NCBI GenBank assembly: GCA_937952305.1
Contig: CALFZO010000116.1
Location: forward strand, 62,001 to 126,000
Direction: 5' to 3'
Length of the DNA: 64,000 nt
DNA from: an uncultured Anaerolineales bacterium
GTDB taxonomy: Bacteria; Chloroflexota; Anaerolineae; Anaerolineales; UBA6663
Position numbers and translations under genes: made by a program. How positions within the stretch are numbered: position 1 is the stretch's first letter; every line of letters begins with the position of its first letter. The notes under the pieces were generated by a model that had not been told where the DNA came from, did not search any database, and saw only the letters and a list, made by a program, of their open reading frames with translations. Below are positions 1 through 9,113 of the stretch, one piece after another.

Positions 1-1
1 G

Positions 2-541
2 GCGCAGCGCACCCAGCACCTCGCCCATTTCCAGGCGGCGGCGCCGCTGCAGGCCAGCGGCGCGCCCGTGATCATCGCCTGCCTGGGCGCGCTCTATGGG
101 CCGGGCGACCGCTCCGGCCTGGCGCGGCTGCTGCGCCGCCACGCGCGCCGCCAACTGCCGGTGCTCATCGGCCCGGACAATGCGCGCTCCTGGACGCTGG
201 CCGCGGACGCCGCGGCCGGGCTGCGCCTGGCGGCGGAGCGCGGGCGCCTCGGCGAGGTCTATCACTTGGCCGGGCCGGCCCACACCTGGCGCGCTTTCCT
301 GGAGGCGTGCGCGCAAGCCAGCGGCGCCCCGCCTCCTTGGCTCTGGCTCCCGTCACGGCTGGCGGCGGTCGGCGCGCAACTGCTGGCGCGCCCGGCGCCC
401 CATTGGGCGGAGCGCCTGCGCAGCGTCGCCGGCATCACGTACCTGGGCCGCGCCGACAAAGCCGCCCAGGAATTGGGTTGGCACGCGCGTCTGCTGGCAG
501 AGGGCCTGCCGTCGACATTCGACTGGCTGAAAGAGACTTGA
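2..541 (+). CDS. NAD-dependent epimerase/dehydratase (extended SDR), 3' part
   Basis: The 5' end lies outside the window; 179 residues are visible in frame 2. They begin near AQRTQHLAH and contain the motif ALYGPGD, then a stretch ending EVYHLAG, the usual C-terminal substrate-binding half of extended short-chain dehydrogenases that act on nucleotide sugars or related substrates. The Rossmann GxxGxxG and the YxxxK motif would be upstream and cannot be checked. The stop is at 539-541 and the next gene begins one base later, so the two are probably co-transcribed. The exact substrate cannot be inferred. The family call is fairly safe, the specific function is not. Confidence 0.75.
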   Translation, partial: AQRTQHLAHFQAAAPLQASGAPVIIACLGALYGPGDRSGLARLLRRHARRQLPVLIGPDNARSWTLAADAAAGLRLAAERGRLGEVYHLAGPAHTWRAFLEACAQASGAPPPWLWLPSRLAAVGAQLLARPAPHWAERLRSVAGITYLGRADKAAQELGWHARLLAEGLPSTFDWLKET

Positions 542-542
542 C

Positions 543-1070
543 GTGAAACGCTGGCTGACCTTTCCCCCTGGCTCCGTCCTGTTAGGCCTCACGCTGGCCG
601 CCCTCTCGGCGACGGTCGGCATCTGGTTCGTGCTGGCCTGGATCGGCCGCGCCCTGGCGCCGGCCACCATCATCGACCTCGAATTCGCTTGGTCGCCGGA
701 GCGGCTCAACACGCTGACCGGCCTGTGGGGGGAGGCCGGCACCGAGGCGGCGCGGCTCTCCCTGTGGGTGGATTACCTGTTCATGCCGGCCTACGCCCTG
801 CTCTTCGGCGGGCTGACCCTGCTGACGGCGCGCGCCGCGGCCGGCGTCTGGCAGAACCTGGGATTGTGGGCGACGGCGCTGGCGTTCGTGGCCGCCCTGT
901 GGGATGCGCTGGAGAACACGCTGCTGCTGACCGCGCTGCCGCCGGCCAGCCCGAGCGCGCTCGCCCTGCCGGTGGCCGGCAGCGCGGCCGCGCTCAAGTT
1001 CGGGCTGCTGGCCGTCTGCCTGGTGTACCTCGGCGCGGCACAGGCGGCCCGCTGGCGGACACGCCGCTGA
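543..1070 (+). CDS. small polytopic membrane protein, function unknown
   Basis: 175 residues from a GTG start one base after the preceding stop, which suggests translational coupling. Four hydrophobic segments are visible, roughly residues 11-35, 76-95, 102-128 and 152-170, separated by short loops. A soluble stretch with acidic residues lies between the first two. No catalytic motif was recognised. The gene sits between an SDR-family gene and a DUF92 membrane protein on the same strand, so a role at the membrane in lipid or isoprenoid chemistry is possible but is only an inference from neighbours. Confidence 0.7.
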   Translation: MKRWLTFPPGSVLLGLTLAALSATVGIWFVLAWIGRALAPATIIDLEFAWSPERLNTLTGLWGEAGTEAARLSLWVDYLFMPAYALLFGGLTLLTARAAAGVWQNLGLWATALAFVAALWDALENTLLLTALPPASPSALALPVAGSAAALKFGLLAVCLVYLGAAQAARWRTRR

Positions 1071-1077
1071 ACGCGCC

Positions 1078-1899
1078 ATGCTTTCTTGGTGGCAGCTTCC
1101 CGTCGGTTTTGCGCTGGCCGGCCTGATCGCGGCCCTGGCCTACTGGCGCGGCTCGCTCTCGCGCTCGGGCGCCGCGGGCGCAGTGCTCATCGGCACCACG
1201 ATCTTCGGTCTGGGCGGCTGGGCGCCGGGGACCCTGCTGGTGCTGTTCTTCGTCTCGTCCAGCGCACTCTCGCACTTCAAGGAACAACGCAAGGCGGCCC
1301 TGGCTGAGAAGTTCAGCAAGGGCAGCCGCCGGGATCTGGCGCAGACGCTGGCCAACGGCGGCGCGGGCGCCCTCATCCTGGTGGCCAACACGCTTTGGCC
1401 GCACCCGTTCTGGTGGGCGGCCTACGTCGGCGCCCTGGCCACCGTCAACGCCGACACCTGGGCGACGGAGCTGGGCGTGCTCAACCGCGCCCGGCCGCGC
1501 CTGATCACGACGCTGCGCCCGGTGGAGGCCGGCACGTCCGGCGGAGTCTCCGTCACCGGCACCTTGGCGGCGCTGGGCGGCGCCGCCCTCATCGCCCTGA
1601 CTGCGGCCGGTTTCCACCTGGCCGGCGGCAGCGGCCTCGGTCCGGCGGCGGCGCTGGCCGTGGCCGGCACCCTGGCGGGCCTGTCTGGCTCACTGATCGA
1701 CTCCGCGCTCGGCGCGACGGTCCAGGCGATCTACTTCTGTGATGCCTGCGCCAAGGAGACCGAGCGCTTCCCGCGCCACCTGTGCGGCACGCCCACCCGC
1801 CCGCTGCGCGGCTGGCCCTGGCTGGACAACGACTGGGTGAACGGCCTGAGCTCCGTCCTGGGCGCCCTGCTGGCCGGGCTGCTCAGCGCCCTGCTCTGA
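1078..1899 (+). CDS. DUF92 family integral membrane protein
   Basis: 273 residues with at least six hydrophobic segments. The layout matches the DUF92/TIGR00297 family: a GAxGAxxIGTxxFGxGGW-like N-terminal stretch, a lysine-rich loop (HFKEQRKAALAEKFSKGS), then ANGGAGALI, a NADTWATELG motif and GTSGGVS. Plant members of this family (VTE6) are phytyl-phosphate kinases; most bacterial members are uncharacterised. By family analogy it may phosphorylate an isoprenoid or lipid alcohol phosphate, but this is inference. The ATG start lies seven bases after the preceding stop, so the three genes from the window edge look like one operon. Confidence 0.85.
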   Translation: MLSWWQLPVGFALAGLIAALAYWRGSLSRSGAAGAVLIGTTIFGLGGWAPGTLLVLFFVSSSALSHFKEQRKAALAEKFSKGSRRDLAQTLANGGAGALILVANTLWPHPFWWAAYVGALATVNADTWATELGVLNRARPRLITTLRPVEAGTSGGVSVTGTLAALGGAALIALTAAGFHLAGGSGLGPAAALAVAGTLAGLSGSLIDSALGATVQAIYFCDACAKETERFPRHLCGTPTRPLRGWPWLDNDWVNGLSSVLGALLAGLLSALL

Positions 1900-1922
1900 G
1901 CGGCCGGCGCCGGGACTGACCC

Positions 1923-4499
1923 ATGCAGACTCTCCATCGCCTGCGCCTGGACCGCCGCTTCATGGAGAACGTGGCGGCCTGGGAACGCCTGCCGGCGCGG
2001 CCGGCGCGGTATGCGCCCTGGCCGGCCGGCCTGGACCCGCGCCTGCCGGCGGCTCTGCGCGCGCAGCAGATCGAGGCACTCTACACGCACCAGGCCCGCG
2101 CCGTGGAGGCCGCGCTGCGCGGCGAGAACGTGGCCGTGGTCACGGGCACGGCCTCCGGCAAGACCTTGGGTTACAACCTGCCGGTGTTGCACGCCCTCCT
2201 GGCCGACCCGAACGCGCGGGCCCTGTACCTGTTCCCGACCAAGGCGCTGGCCCAGGACCAGGCCGACGAACTGGCCGGGTTGATCGCGGCGCTGCCGGGG
2301 ACGCCGTCCGCCGCCGTCCACATCTACGACGGCGACACCCCCCAGGCGCAGCGCCCGCGCATCCGCAAAGCCAGCGGCCTGCTCATCTCCAACCCAGACA
2401 TGCTGCACGCCGGCCTGCTGCCGCATCACCCGCGCTGGGCCGAGTGGCTGGCCGGACTGCGCTATGTGGTGCTGGACGAACTGCACGTCTACCGCGGCCT
2501 GTTCGGCTCGCACCTGGCCAACGTCCTGCGCCGCCTCAAACGCTTGTGCGCGTTCTACGGCGCGCGTCCGCAGTTCCTGTGCGCGTCCGCCACCATCGCC
2601 AACCCGCGCGAGCTGGCCGAAAAACTGATCGAGGCGCCGGTGACGCTGATCCCGCCGGACGATGACGGCGCGCCGCGCGCCGAGAAACACTTCGTCGTCT
2701 ACAACCCGCCGGTGTTGGACACCGCCACCGGCGTGCGGCGCTCGTATCTGCTGGAGGCCCAGCGCCTCACCAGCGAGTTCCTGAACGACGGCGTGCAGAC
2801 GGCCTTGTTCGCGCGCTCGCGCAACGCCACCGAGATCCTGCTCGGCTACGTCCGCGACGCGGCCGAACGGTCCGGCGGCCCGGCCAGCCTGGGGCGTGAA
2901 GCCGTGCGCGGCTATCGCGGCGGCTATCTGCCGCTGGAACGCCGCGAGATCGAACGCGGGCTGCGCGCGGGCAGCGTGCGCGGCGTGGTCGCCACCAACG
3001 CCCTGGAGCTGGGCGTGGACATCGGCCAACTGGGCGCGGTGGTGATGGCCGGTTACGCCGGCACCATCGCCTCCACCTGGCAGCAGGCCGGGCGCGCCGG
3101 CCGGCGCTCCGAGACCAGCGCCGTCGTGCTGGTGTGCTCGGGCGCGCCGCTAGACCAGTTCCTGGCGGCCCATCCGCGCTACCTGTTCGAGACCTCGCCC
3201 GAGCACGCGCGCATCAACCCAGACAACCTGGCCCTGCTGGCCAGCCACCTGCGCTGCGCCGTGTTCGAGCTGCCCTTCGAGCCGGGCGAAACTTTTGGCG
3301 GCTTCGCCGACGTGGGCGCCGTGCTGGAGGCGCTGTCCGACGAAGGTGAGGTGACGGCCAGCGGCGGCGCCTATCGCTGGGTGGGCAGCACCTATCCGGC
3401 TGAGGCCATTTCGCTGCGCTCGGCCACCAGTGACCGGGTGCTGATCCAGTCCGTGGACGCACCGGACGCGCGCCCGCGCGTGATCGGCGAGGTGGACCGG
3501 GCGACCGCACCCGTGCGCGTGCACGTCGGCGCCGTCTACCTGCATGAGGGGCGCGCCTACCTGATCACGCGCCTGGATTGGGAGAACGGCCTGGCCGAAG
3601 CCCAGCCGCAGGAGGTCGATTACTTCACCGAGGCCGGCGAGGCGGTGGAGGTCAAGATCGTCACCGTGGCCGAGGCCCAGGAGCGTGCCCCGGAGGATGA
3701 CGGCCGGCCGGCGGCAGGGCCGTCCCACGCCTGGGGTGACCTGCTCATCACCGCCCAGGCCGTCACCTACCGCCAGGTGAAGCGCTACACCCACGAAACC
3801 CTCGGCTACGGCCAGATCGATCTGCCGCCGCACGAGTTCCAGACCACGGGCTACTGGCTGTGGTTCCCGCCGGAGCTGGTGCAGCAGCTGGCGTTGGACG
3901 GCATCGCCGTCGGCCCCAACCACTACGGCCCCAACTGGGAGCAGCAGCGCAACGCGGCGCGCGCCCGCGATGGCTACCGCTGCCGCCAGTGCGGGCGGCG
4001 CGAGGCGCCCGGCGAGCGCCAGCACAGCGTCCATCACGTCGTCCCGTTCCGGACCTTCGGTTACGTCCCCGGCGTGAATGAGAATTACCGCACGGCCAAC
4101 GCCCTGGACAACTTGCTGACGCTCTGCCAGCCGTGCCATGACCGCCTGGAAGCCGCCCGCGGCACGCAGACGGCCCTGGGCGGGCTGGCCCACGCGCTCG
4201 GCAACATCGCCCCGCTCTTCCTGATGTGTGATCCGCGCGACGTCGGTGTGCTGGCCGAGCCGCGCTCAGCCGAGACCGGCGCGCCCACCCTCACGTTCTA
4301 CGACCGGGCGCCGGAGGGCCTCGGCCTGGCCGAACAGCTCTACCAGTTGCGCGGCGAACTGCTGCGCGGCGCGCGCGAGCTGATCGCGGCCTGTCCCTGC
4401 CGCGATGGCTGCCCGGCCTGCGTGGGGCCGGTGGGCCTGGAAGTCACCAACGTTAAGGCCCTGGCCCTGCGGTTAGCCGAACACCTGACGGCGCGGTAA
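1923..4499 (+). CDS. DEXH superfamily 2 helicase with HNH-like insert and DUF1998-type Cys cluster
   Basis: 858 residues. The N-terminal helicase core has Walker A (TGTASGKT, near residue 75), a DELH box (near 185), SATI (motif III) and QQAGRAGRR (motif VI). The C-terminal half resembles MrfA/DUF1998 helicases, which bind four cysteines in a terminal cluster; here CPCRDGCPAC lies near residue 825. Between the two is a CxxC...HHVVP...CxxC segment (about 687-740) with the look of an HNH/McrA-type zinc module. MrfA of Bacillus repairs mitomycin adducts, so a DNA repair role is reasonable by family. Whether the HNH module cuts DNA or only binds it is unknown. The start follows the DUF92 stop by 23 bases. 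Confidence 0.9.
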   Translation: MQTLHRLRLDRRFMENVAAWERLPARPARYAPWPAGLDPRLPAALRAQQIEALYTHQARAVEAALRGENVAVVTGTASGKTLGYNLPVLHALLADPNARALYLFPTKALAQDQADELAGLIAALPGTPSAAVHIYDGDTPQAQRPRIRKASGLLISNPDMLHAGLLPHHPRWAEWLAGLRYVVLDELHVYRGLFGSHLANVLRRLKRLCAFYGARPQFLCASATIANPRELAEKLIEAPVTLIPPDDDGAPRAEKHFVVYNPPVLDTATGVRRSYLLEAQRLTSEFLNDGVQTALFARSRNATEILLGYVRDAAERSGGPASLGREAVRGYRGGYLPLERREIERGLRAGSVRGVVATNALELGVDIGQLGAVVMAGYAGTIASTWQQAGRAGRRSETSAVVLVCSGAPLDQFLAAHPRYLFETSPEHARINPDNLALLASHLRCAVFELPFEPGETFGGFADVGAVLEALSDEGEVTASGGAYRWVGSTYPAEAISLRSATSDRVLIQSVDAPDARPRVIGEVDRATAPVRVHVGAVYLHEGRAYLITRLDWENGLAEAQPQEVDYFTEAGEAVEVKIVTVAEAQERAPEDDGRPAAGPSHAWGDLLITAQAVTYRQVKRYTHETLGYGQIDLPPHEFQTTGYWLWFPPELVQQLALDGIAVGPNHYGPNWEQQRNAARARDGYRCRQCGRREAPGERQHSVHHVVPFRTFGYVPGVNENYRTANALDNLLTLCQPCHDRLEAARGTQTALGGLAHALGNIAPLFLMCDPRDVGVLAEPRSAETGAPTLTFYDRAPEGLGLAEQLYQLRGELLRGARELIAACPCRDGCPACVGPVGLEVTNVKALALRLAEHLTAR

Positions 4500-4550
4500 C
4501 GGCTCCCCGGCTCAAACGCACGACCCTGGCCGCCAGTGCCCCCAAAACAC

Positions 4551-4585
4551 ACGCCCCCGCCGGCTTGAAGCGCCGGCGGGGGCGT
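4551..4585. terminator. bidirectional hairpin terminator
   Basis: A perfect 14-bp inverted repeat (4551-4564 with 4572-4585) and a 7-base loop sit between the convergent helicase and ParB-like genes. There is no long T-run on the plus strand. It probably ends transcription from both sides. Confidence 0.75.
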
Positions 4586-4613
4586 AACTGTCTCTGACGA
4601 TAGGGTGTTGGCG

Positions 4614-5075
4614 TCAGCGCGGCGTGCGCGCGCAGGCCTCGATCACGATGGCGTCGATGTAATCCTGACCCAGCGTGCGGGCCACCGAGATGCGATGGTG
4701 GCCGTCGCGCACATAGTAGGTGCCGCCGACCTTCACCAGGTCCACTGGCGGCAGCGTGCGGCCCTGCCGCCAAGCCGTGAACACGCTCGTCCAGCGGTCC
4801 TTGTTCTCCGCCCGCAGCGGGTGGAAGTCGGCGTCGAAGTCCTCACACCGGTTCTCGGAGCCGCGGATAGCGTCCACGGGCACCACCTGCGCGCCGGCGA
4901 AGTGCTGGCCTTCCAGGCCGTCCGGCAGCGCCTCCAGCTGGTGCGCGCGGCCGGTGAGCTTGGCCCACAGCCGGTCCCACAGGCCGCGCAGGTAAGCGCC
5001 CTCGAAGGCGTTGGCCGCCGTGCCCGGGTTGCGCCTGGCCGTCAGACTGAAATTCAGGGTATCGGTCGCGAGCAT
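4614..5075 (-). CDS. ParB/sulfiredoxin-like nuclease-fold protein
   Basis: 153 residues. The start at 5075 was chosen over longer in-frame options because AAGGAGG stands at the right distance upstream. The C-terminal part contains YYVRDGHHRISVAR, the typical ParB/Srx box (the DGHHR turn), preceded by a PPVDLVKV strand. The N-terminal 80 residues have no recognisable domain. Proteins of this fold include ParB, Noc and DNA-modification partners, but this copy is far from any parA and lacks a helix-turn-helix. It is not a chromosome-partition ParB; its role is unknown. It is divergent from the BTAD regulator across a short region holding direct repeats. Confidence 0.75.
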   Translation of the reverse strand: MLATDTLNFSLTARRNPGTAANAFEGAYLRGLWDRLWAKLTGRAHQLEALPDGLEGQHFAGAQVVPVDAIRGSENRCEDFDADFHPLRAENKDRWTSVFTAWRQGRTLPPVDLVKVGGTYYVRDGHHRISVARTLGQDYIDAIVIEACARTPR

Positions 5076-5125
5076 GGCTGGCCTCCTTCCTTGTTTTCGA
5101 TCCTGGCCCCAGATTACGCCGGCCC

Positions 5126-5181
5126 CGTTTCGGCCCCGGTTCAGCCGGCGTCCGTTTCGGCGTTTCGGCGGGCGTTTCGGC
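5126..5181 (+). repeat. four direct copies of CGTTTCGGC (putative operator)
   Basis: Exact copies start at 5126, 5153, 5161 and 5173. The last overlaps where the -35 box of the downstream -10 at 5201 should be. BTAD/SARP regulators are known to bind short direct repeats overlapping -35 regions, so autoregulation by the downstream gene is plausible. This is inference. Confidence 0.55.
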
Positions 5182-5200
5182 CGCCGGCCGGGCCATGATC

Positions 5201-5206
5201 TATAAT
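5201..5206 (+). promoter_or_regulatory. -10 box TATAAT, near-leaderless promoter
   Basis: A perfect TATAAT ends 8 bases before the ATG at 5215, with no ribosome-binding site between them. Transcription would start within about 2 bases of the start codon. Confidence 0.65.
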
Positions 5207-5214
5207 CCACGCTG

Positions 5215-8200
5215 ATGTCCGGCCTGAAACTCCTGCTATTTGGACCGCCCCGCGTCGAACTGAATGGCCAGCCCGTCAACACCGAGCGCCGCAAGGCGCT
5301 GGCGCTGCTGACCTACCTGGCCGTCACCGGCGCCAGCCGCAGCCGCGAGGCGCTGGCCACCCTGTTCTGGCCTGACTACGACCAGAGCCGGGCGTCAGCG
5401 TACCTGCGCCGCACGCTCTGGGAGTTGAACCAGATGCTGGGCGAGGGCTGGGTGGAGGCCGACCGGGAGGCGGTGACGCTGGCGCGCCGGCCCGGGCTGG
5501 ACGTAGACGAGTTCCGGGCCCGGCTGGCCCTGGGCCGGCCGGCCGCCACGCCCCTGGCTGAGCGGGTGCGCGCCCTGACAGACGCCGCCGCCCTGTACCG
5601 CGATCACTTCCTGGCCGGCTTCAGTCTCAAAGACGCGCCCGACTTCGACGAGTGGGTCTTCTTCCAGGCCGAGGGCCTCAAGCGCGATCTGGCCTTCGTC
5701 CTGGAGACGCTGGTCCGCCTGCACCTGGACGCCGATCCGGCCGCCGGCCTGGAACCGGCCCGGCGCTGGCTGGCGCTCGACCCGCTCAACGAGGCCGCCC
5801 ACCGCGCGCTGATGATGACGTATGCCCGCTCCGACCAGACCGCGGCTGCCCTGCGCCAATACGATGAGTGCGTGCGCGTGCTGCGCGCCGAGCTGAGCGT
5901 GGCGCCGTCGGCCGAGACCACGGCCCTGGCGCAGCAGCTCCGCGCCGGCGGCGCGCGGCCAGCGGAACCGGCCCCCGCCCCTGCCGCCACGAGCCGGGCG
6001 GGATCCCGGCTGCCGGCCCAGGCCACACCCTTCGTCGGGCGCGCGTCAGAGCTGGAGCAGCTGGCGGCTCTGCTGGCCGACCCGGACTGCCGCCTGGTGA
6101 CGCTGACCGGGCCGGGCGGCGTGGGCAAGACGCGCCTGGCGTTGAAGGCGGCCGAAGCCCAGCAAGCCGCCTTCAAGCACGGCGTTTACTTCGTGCCGTT
6201 GGCGCCCGTGCAGGCGCCGGACCTGATCATCTCGGCCATCGCCGACGCCGTCGGTTTCCGGTTCTTCGGCCAGGTCGAGAACGACAACGCCCACCAGCTC
6301 TACAACTTCCTGCGTGAGCGCGAGCTCCTGCTGGTGCTGGACAACTTCGAGCACCTCATCACGGGCGCGCCGCAGTTGAGCAGCCTGCTGGAGGCCGCCC
6401 CGCGCGTCCGGCTGCTGGTGACCTCGCGCGAACGTCTCAACCTGCAGGAGGAATGGCTGTTCGCGGTGACCGGCCTGCCGGTGCCCGGCCGCGATGAACT
6501 GGCCGCGGCCGCGGCCTATGGCGCCGTGCATCTCTTCACCCAGACGGCGCGCAAAGCCAACGCCGGCTTCAAGGCCGGCGACGCCGACCTGGCCCATATC
6601 GTCCGCATCTGTCGGCTGGTGGACGGCCTGCCGCTCGGCATCGAGCTGGCCGCCGCCTGGACACGCAGCCTGTCGGCGGCCGAAATCGCGGCCGAGATCG
6701 AGCGCAGCGTGGACTTCCTGGCCTCGCCGCTGCGCAACGTCCCGGCCCGCCACCAGAGCCTGCGGGCTGTGTTCGAGTATTCCTGGCACATGCTCACCGC
6801 GGCCGAGCAGGCCGTCTTCCCGCGCCTGGCCCTGTTCTGGGGCAGCTTCCAGCGCGAGGCGGCCGAAGAGGTGGCCGAGGCCGGCCTGCCGGTGCTGGCC
6901 GGGCTGGTGGACAAATCGCTGCTCTATCACCTGGACGGCCGCTACGCCCTGCACGAGGCTGTGCGCCAGCTGGCGGCCGAACGGCTGCGGGCCACGCCGC
7001 CCGGCGAAGACGCCGTCCTGGCCCGGCACAGCGCCTACTTCGGCCGCTTCATCGGGCGGCGGCGCAAGGCCCTGGGCGGGCACGGCCAACGCCAGGCATT
7101 GGTGGAGGTCAGCGCCGAGATCGAGGACATCCGCGCCGGCTTCCGCTGGGCCGTGGCCCACGCCGAGCCCGCGGACGTGGACGTCTACCTGGACGCGCTG
7201 TGTTCGTTCTACGATATCCGCAGCCGCTTCGAGGAAGCCTTCGAGACCTTCAGCCGGGCCACGGCGGATTGGGAGGCGCGCGGGGACGCCTCTGTTCCGG
7301 CGCAGATCATCCTGGGACGCATGCTGGCCTGGCACGGCTGGTTCGGCTACCGGCTGAGCAAGATGAGCGTCGCGCGCGGCTCCGTGCTGCGCGGCCTGGA
7401 GATCCTGCGCGGGCTGGGCGAGCCGGCCAAGGCCGCGCTGGCTTTCGTCAACGTGCAGGCCCTGCACACCGACGCGATCCCCGACCTGGAAACGCTCAAG
7501 CCGATGGTGCGCTTCAGCCTCAACCACTATCTGCTGGAGGACGACGCTTGGGGCATCGCCACGCTCTACCCGTACACCACCTACGGCGCCACGTTCGCCG
7601 ACTTCCAGCAGGCGAAGCTGGAGAGCATCGCCATCTTCCGCTCCATTGGCGACGACCGCAGCGCGGCCATGTCGCTGAGCACCCTCGGCGAGAACGTGCA
7701 CCACTTCGGCGATTTCGCCGAGGCGCGCCGCCTGTTCGAGGAGAGCATCAGCGTGGCCCGCGAGCTGGGCGACCGGTATTGGGTGTCGCTCAACCTGGAT
7801 TGGGCCGGCTGGGTGGCGCGGCAGATGGGCGACTTCGCCGAAGCGCGCCGCCAGCACACCGAGAGCCTGGCGATCTCGCGCGAGATCGGCGATCAGCTTG
7901 GCGTGGCCGGCTCGCTGGACAACCTGGGCCTGCTCGCCTTCGAGGCCGGCGACCTGGACGAGGCCGAGCGCTTGTTCGGCGAAGGCCTGGAGATCCGGCG
8001 CGCCACCGGCCACGGCGGATCGGTGGCGGTCTCGCTCGAGCACTTCGGCCGGCTGGCGCTGGCGCGCGGCGATTGGGCGCGGGCCGAGGCGGCTCTGGCC
8101 GAGGCGCTGGCCCTGTCCCCGGACTACATCGAAATCCATCTGCGCCTGGCGGAGCTGAGCACCCGGCAGGCCCGCCCGGCCGAAGCGCTGGAGGGTTTCC

Positions 8201-8481
8201 GCAAGGCGGTGACGGAGGCCTTCCGTTACAGCAGCCACTGGCAGGCGCTGGAGGGCCTGGCCGGGCTGGCGGAAGCCCACGCCAGCGCCGGCGCGGATGA
8301 GCTGGCGGTGACGCTGATGAGCCTGGTGGACACGCACCCGGCCAGCGACTATGCCACCCGCCAGCGGGCGGCGCGCTTGCTGGCGGAGGCCGGCGCCCGG
8401 CTCTCGCCGGAACGCCGCTCGGCCGCCGAGGCGCGCGGCCGGACCCTGGCGCTGGACGCCAGCCTGCTCGACCTGGCGTGA
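5215..8481 (+). CDS. BTAD/AfsR-type transcriptional regulator with NB-ARC ATPase and TPR
   Basis: 1088 residues. Residues 1-95 resemble the OmpR-like winged helix of SARP/AfsR proteins (LLFGPPRVELNG, then a RKALALLTYLA block). Residues about 100-245 form the BTAD helical region ending in a BTAD-like YDECVRVLRAELSVAPS segment. An STAND/NB-ARC ATPase follows, with Walker A GPGGVGKTRLA near 300 and Walker B LLLVLDNFE near 370. From about 690 to the end there are TPR helices, several with the form GDFAEARRLFEES. Such proteins act as ligand- or ATP-gated activators, often of secondary metabolism. The very short 5' leader and the direct repeats upstream suggest self-control. The target genes are unknown. 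Confidence 0.9.
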   Translation: MSGLKLLLFGPPRVELNGQPVNTERRKALALLTYLAVTGASRSREALATLFWPDYDQSRASAYLRRTLWELNQMLGEGWVEADREAVTLARRPGLDVDEFRARLALGRPAATPLAERVRALTDAAALYRDHFLAGFSLKDAPDFDEWVFFQAEGLKRDLAFVLETLVRLHLDADPAAGLEPARRWLALDPLNEAAHRALMMTYARSDQTAAALRQYDECVRVLRAELSVAPSAETTALAQQLRAGGARPAEPAPAPAATSRAGSRLPAQATPFVGRASELEQLAALLADPDCRLVTLTGPGGVGKTRLALKAAEAQQAAFKHGVYFVPLAPVQAPDLIISAIADAVGFRFFGQVENDNAHQLYNFLRERELLLVLDNFEHLITGAPQLSSLLEAAPRVRLLVTSRERLNLQEEWLFAVTGLPVPGRDELAAAAAYGAVHLFTQTARKANAGFKAGDADLAHIVRICRLVDGLPLGIELAAAWTRSLSAAEIAAEIERSVDFLASPLRNVPARHQSLRAVFEYSWHMLTAAEQAVFPRLALFWGSFQREAAEEVAEAGLPVLAGLVDKSLLYHLDGRYALHEAVRQLAAERLRATPPGEDAVLARHSAYFGRFIGRRRKALGGHGQRQALVEVSAEIEDIRAGFRWAVAHAEPADVDVYLDALCSFYDIRSRFEEAFETFSRATADWEARGDASVPAQIILGRMLAWHGWFGYRLSKMSVARGSVLRGLEILRGLGEPAKAALAFVNVQALHTDAIPDLETLKPMVRFSLNHYLLEDDAWGIATLYPYTTYGATFADFQQAKLESIAIFRSIGDDRSAAMSLSTLGENVHHFGDFAEARRLFEESISVARELGDRYWVSLNLDWAGWVARQMGDFAEARRQHTESLAISREIGDQLGVAGSLDNLGLLAFEAGDLDEAERLFGEGLEIRRATGHGGSVAVSLEHFGRLALARGDWARAEAALAEALALSPDYIEIHLRLAELSTRQARPAEALEGFRKAVTEAFRYSSHWQALEGLAGLAEAHASAGADELAVTLMSLVDTHPASDYATRQRAARLLAEAGARLSPERRSAAEARGRTLALDASLLDLA

Positions 8482-8503
8482 CCGGGCTGAAAGGCTGAAC
8501 TCT

Positions 8504-9097
8504 ATGACCACCCTGAGCGAGCTTGGCCGCATCGTCCGGCTGCAAATCCAGCGCGCCGCGCTCAAGGTCGGCGAAAAGCCGCACGAGCGCTATGACCCCG
8601 CCGAACTGCTGGCGGTGCCGGCGCTGACGCTCACCGCCCACGGCGTTGCGGCCGATGACCCCGCCGGCGGCCGTTGGCTCGATGTCCACCATGCGCTCCA
8701 CCCGCAGTCACGCAACTTCGAGGGCGAGAACGCGCTCTCGCTCGGGTTCACGGCCCACTACGCGGCCATGCGCGCCCGCTTCGGTCCGCTGGTGGCCGAT
8801 GGTTGCGCGGGTGAGAACATCATCGTCGAGAGTGAGCTGGCGCCGGACCTGGCGGCCCTGGCCGGCGGGCTGGTGATCCATACCTCGGGCGGCCTGGTGC
8901 GGCTGGGCGCCGTGCAGGTGGCCGCGCCGTGCCGGCCCTTCACGCGCTATCTCAGGTCGGGCTCCGGCGATGATGATACGCTTAAGGCGGACCTGCAATT
9001 CCTGAACGGCGGGCGGCGCGGCTTCTATGCGGCGCTGGCTCAGCCCGAGCCAGCGCTGATTGCAGTCGGTGACCGCGTCTCGGCCGTGACGGCTTGA
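8504..9097 (+). CDS. MOSC domain-containing protein
   Basis: 197 residues. The ATG at 8504 was chosen because it lies just after the upstream stop; the longer frame would overlap the regulator. The protein has GCAGENIIVE, a typical MOSC strand-turn, a RNFEGENALSLGF stretch, and a cysteine in APCRPFTRYL, matching the conserved C-terminal Cys of MOSC proteins. MOSC domains handle sulfur carried on molybdenum cofactor or act as reductase components. No Fe-S or NAD domain is fused here, so it is a stand-alone MOSC. The link to the neighbouring regulator is positional only. Confidence 0.8.
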   Translation: MTTLSELGRIVRLQIQRAALKVGEKPHERYDPAELLAVPALTLTAHGVAADDPAGGRWLDVHHALHPQSRNFEGENALSLGFTAHYAAMRARFGPLVADGCAGENIIVESELAPDLAALAGGLVIHTSGGLVRLGAVQVAAPCRPFTRYLRSGSGDDDTLKADLQFLNGGRRGFYAALAQPEPALIAVGDRVSAVTA

Positions 9098-9113
9098 GCG
9101 CGAGGAGTGATCT

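Noticed and set aside
6046..8565. An 839-codon minus-strand frame opposite the BTAD regulator
   Set aside because: It shows no recognisable domain, and the plus-strand protein has clear ATPase and TPR motifs.
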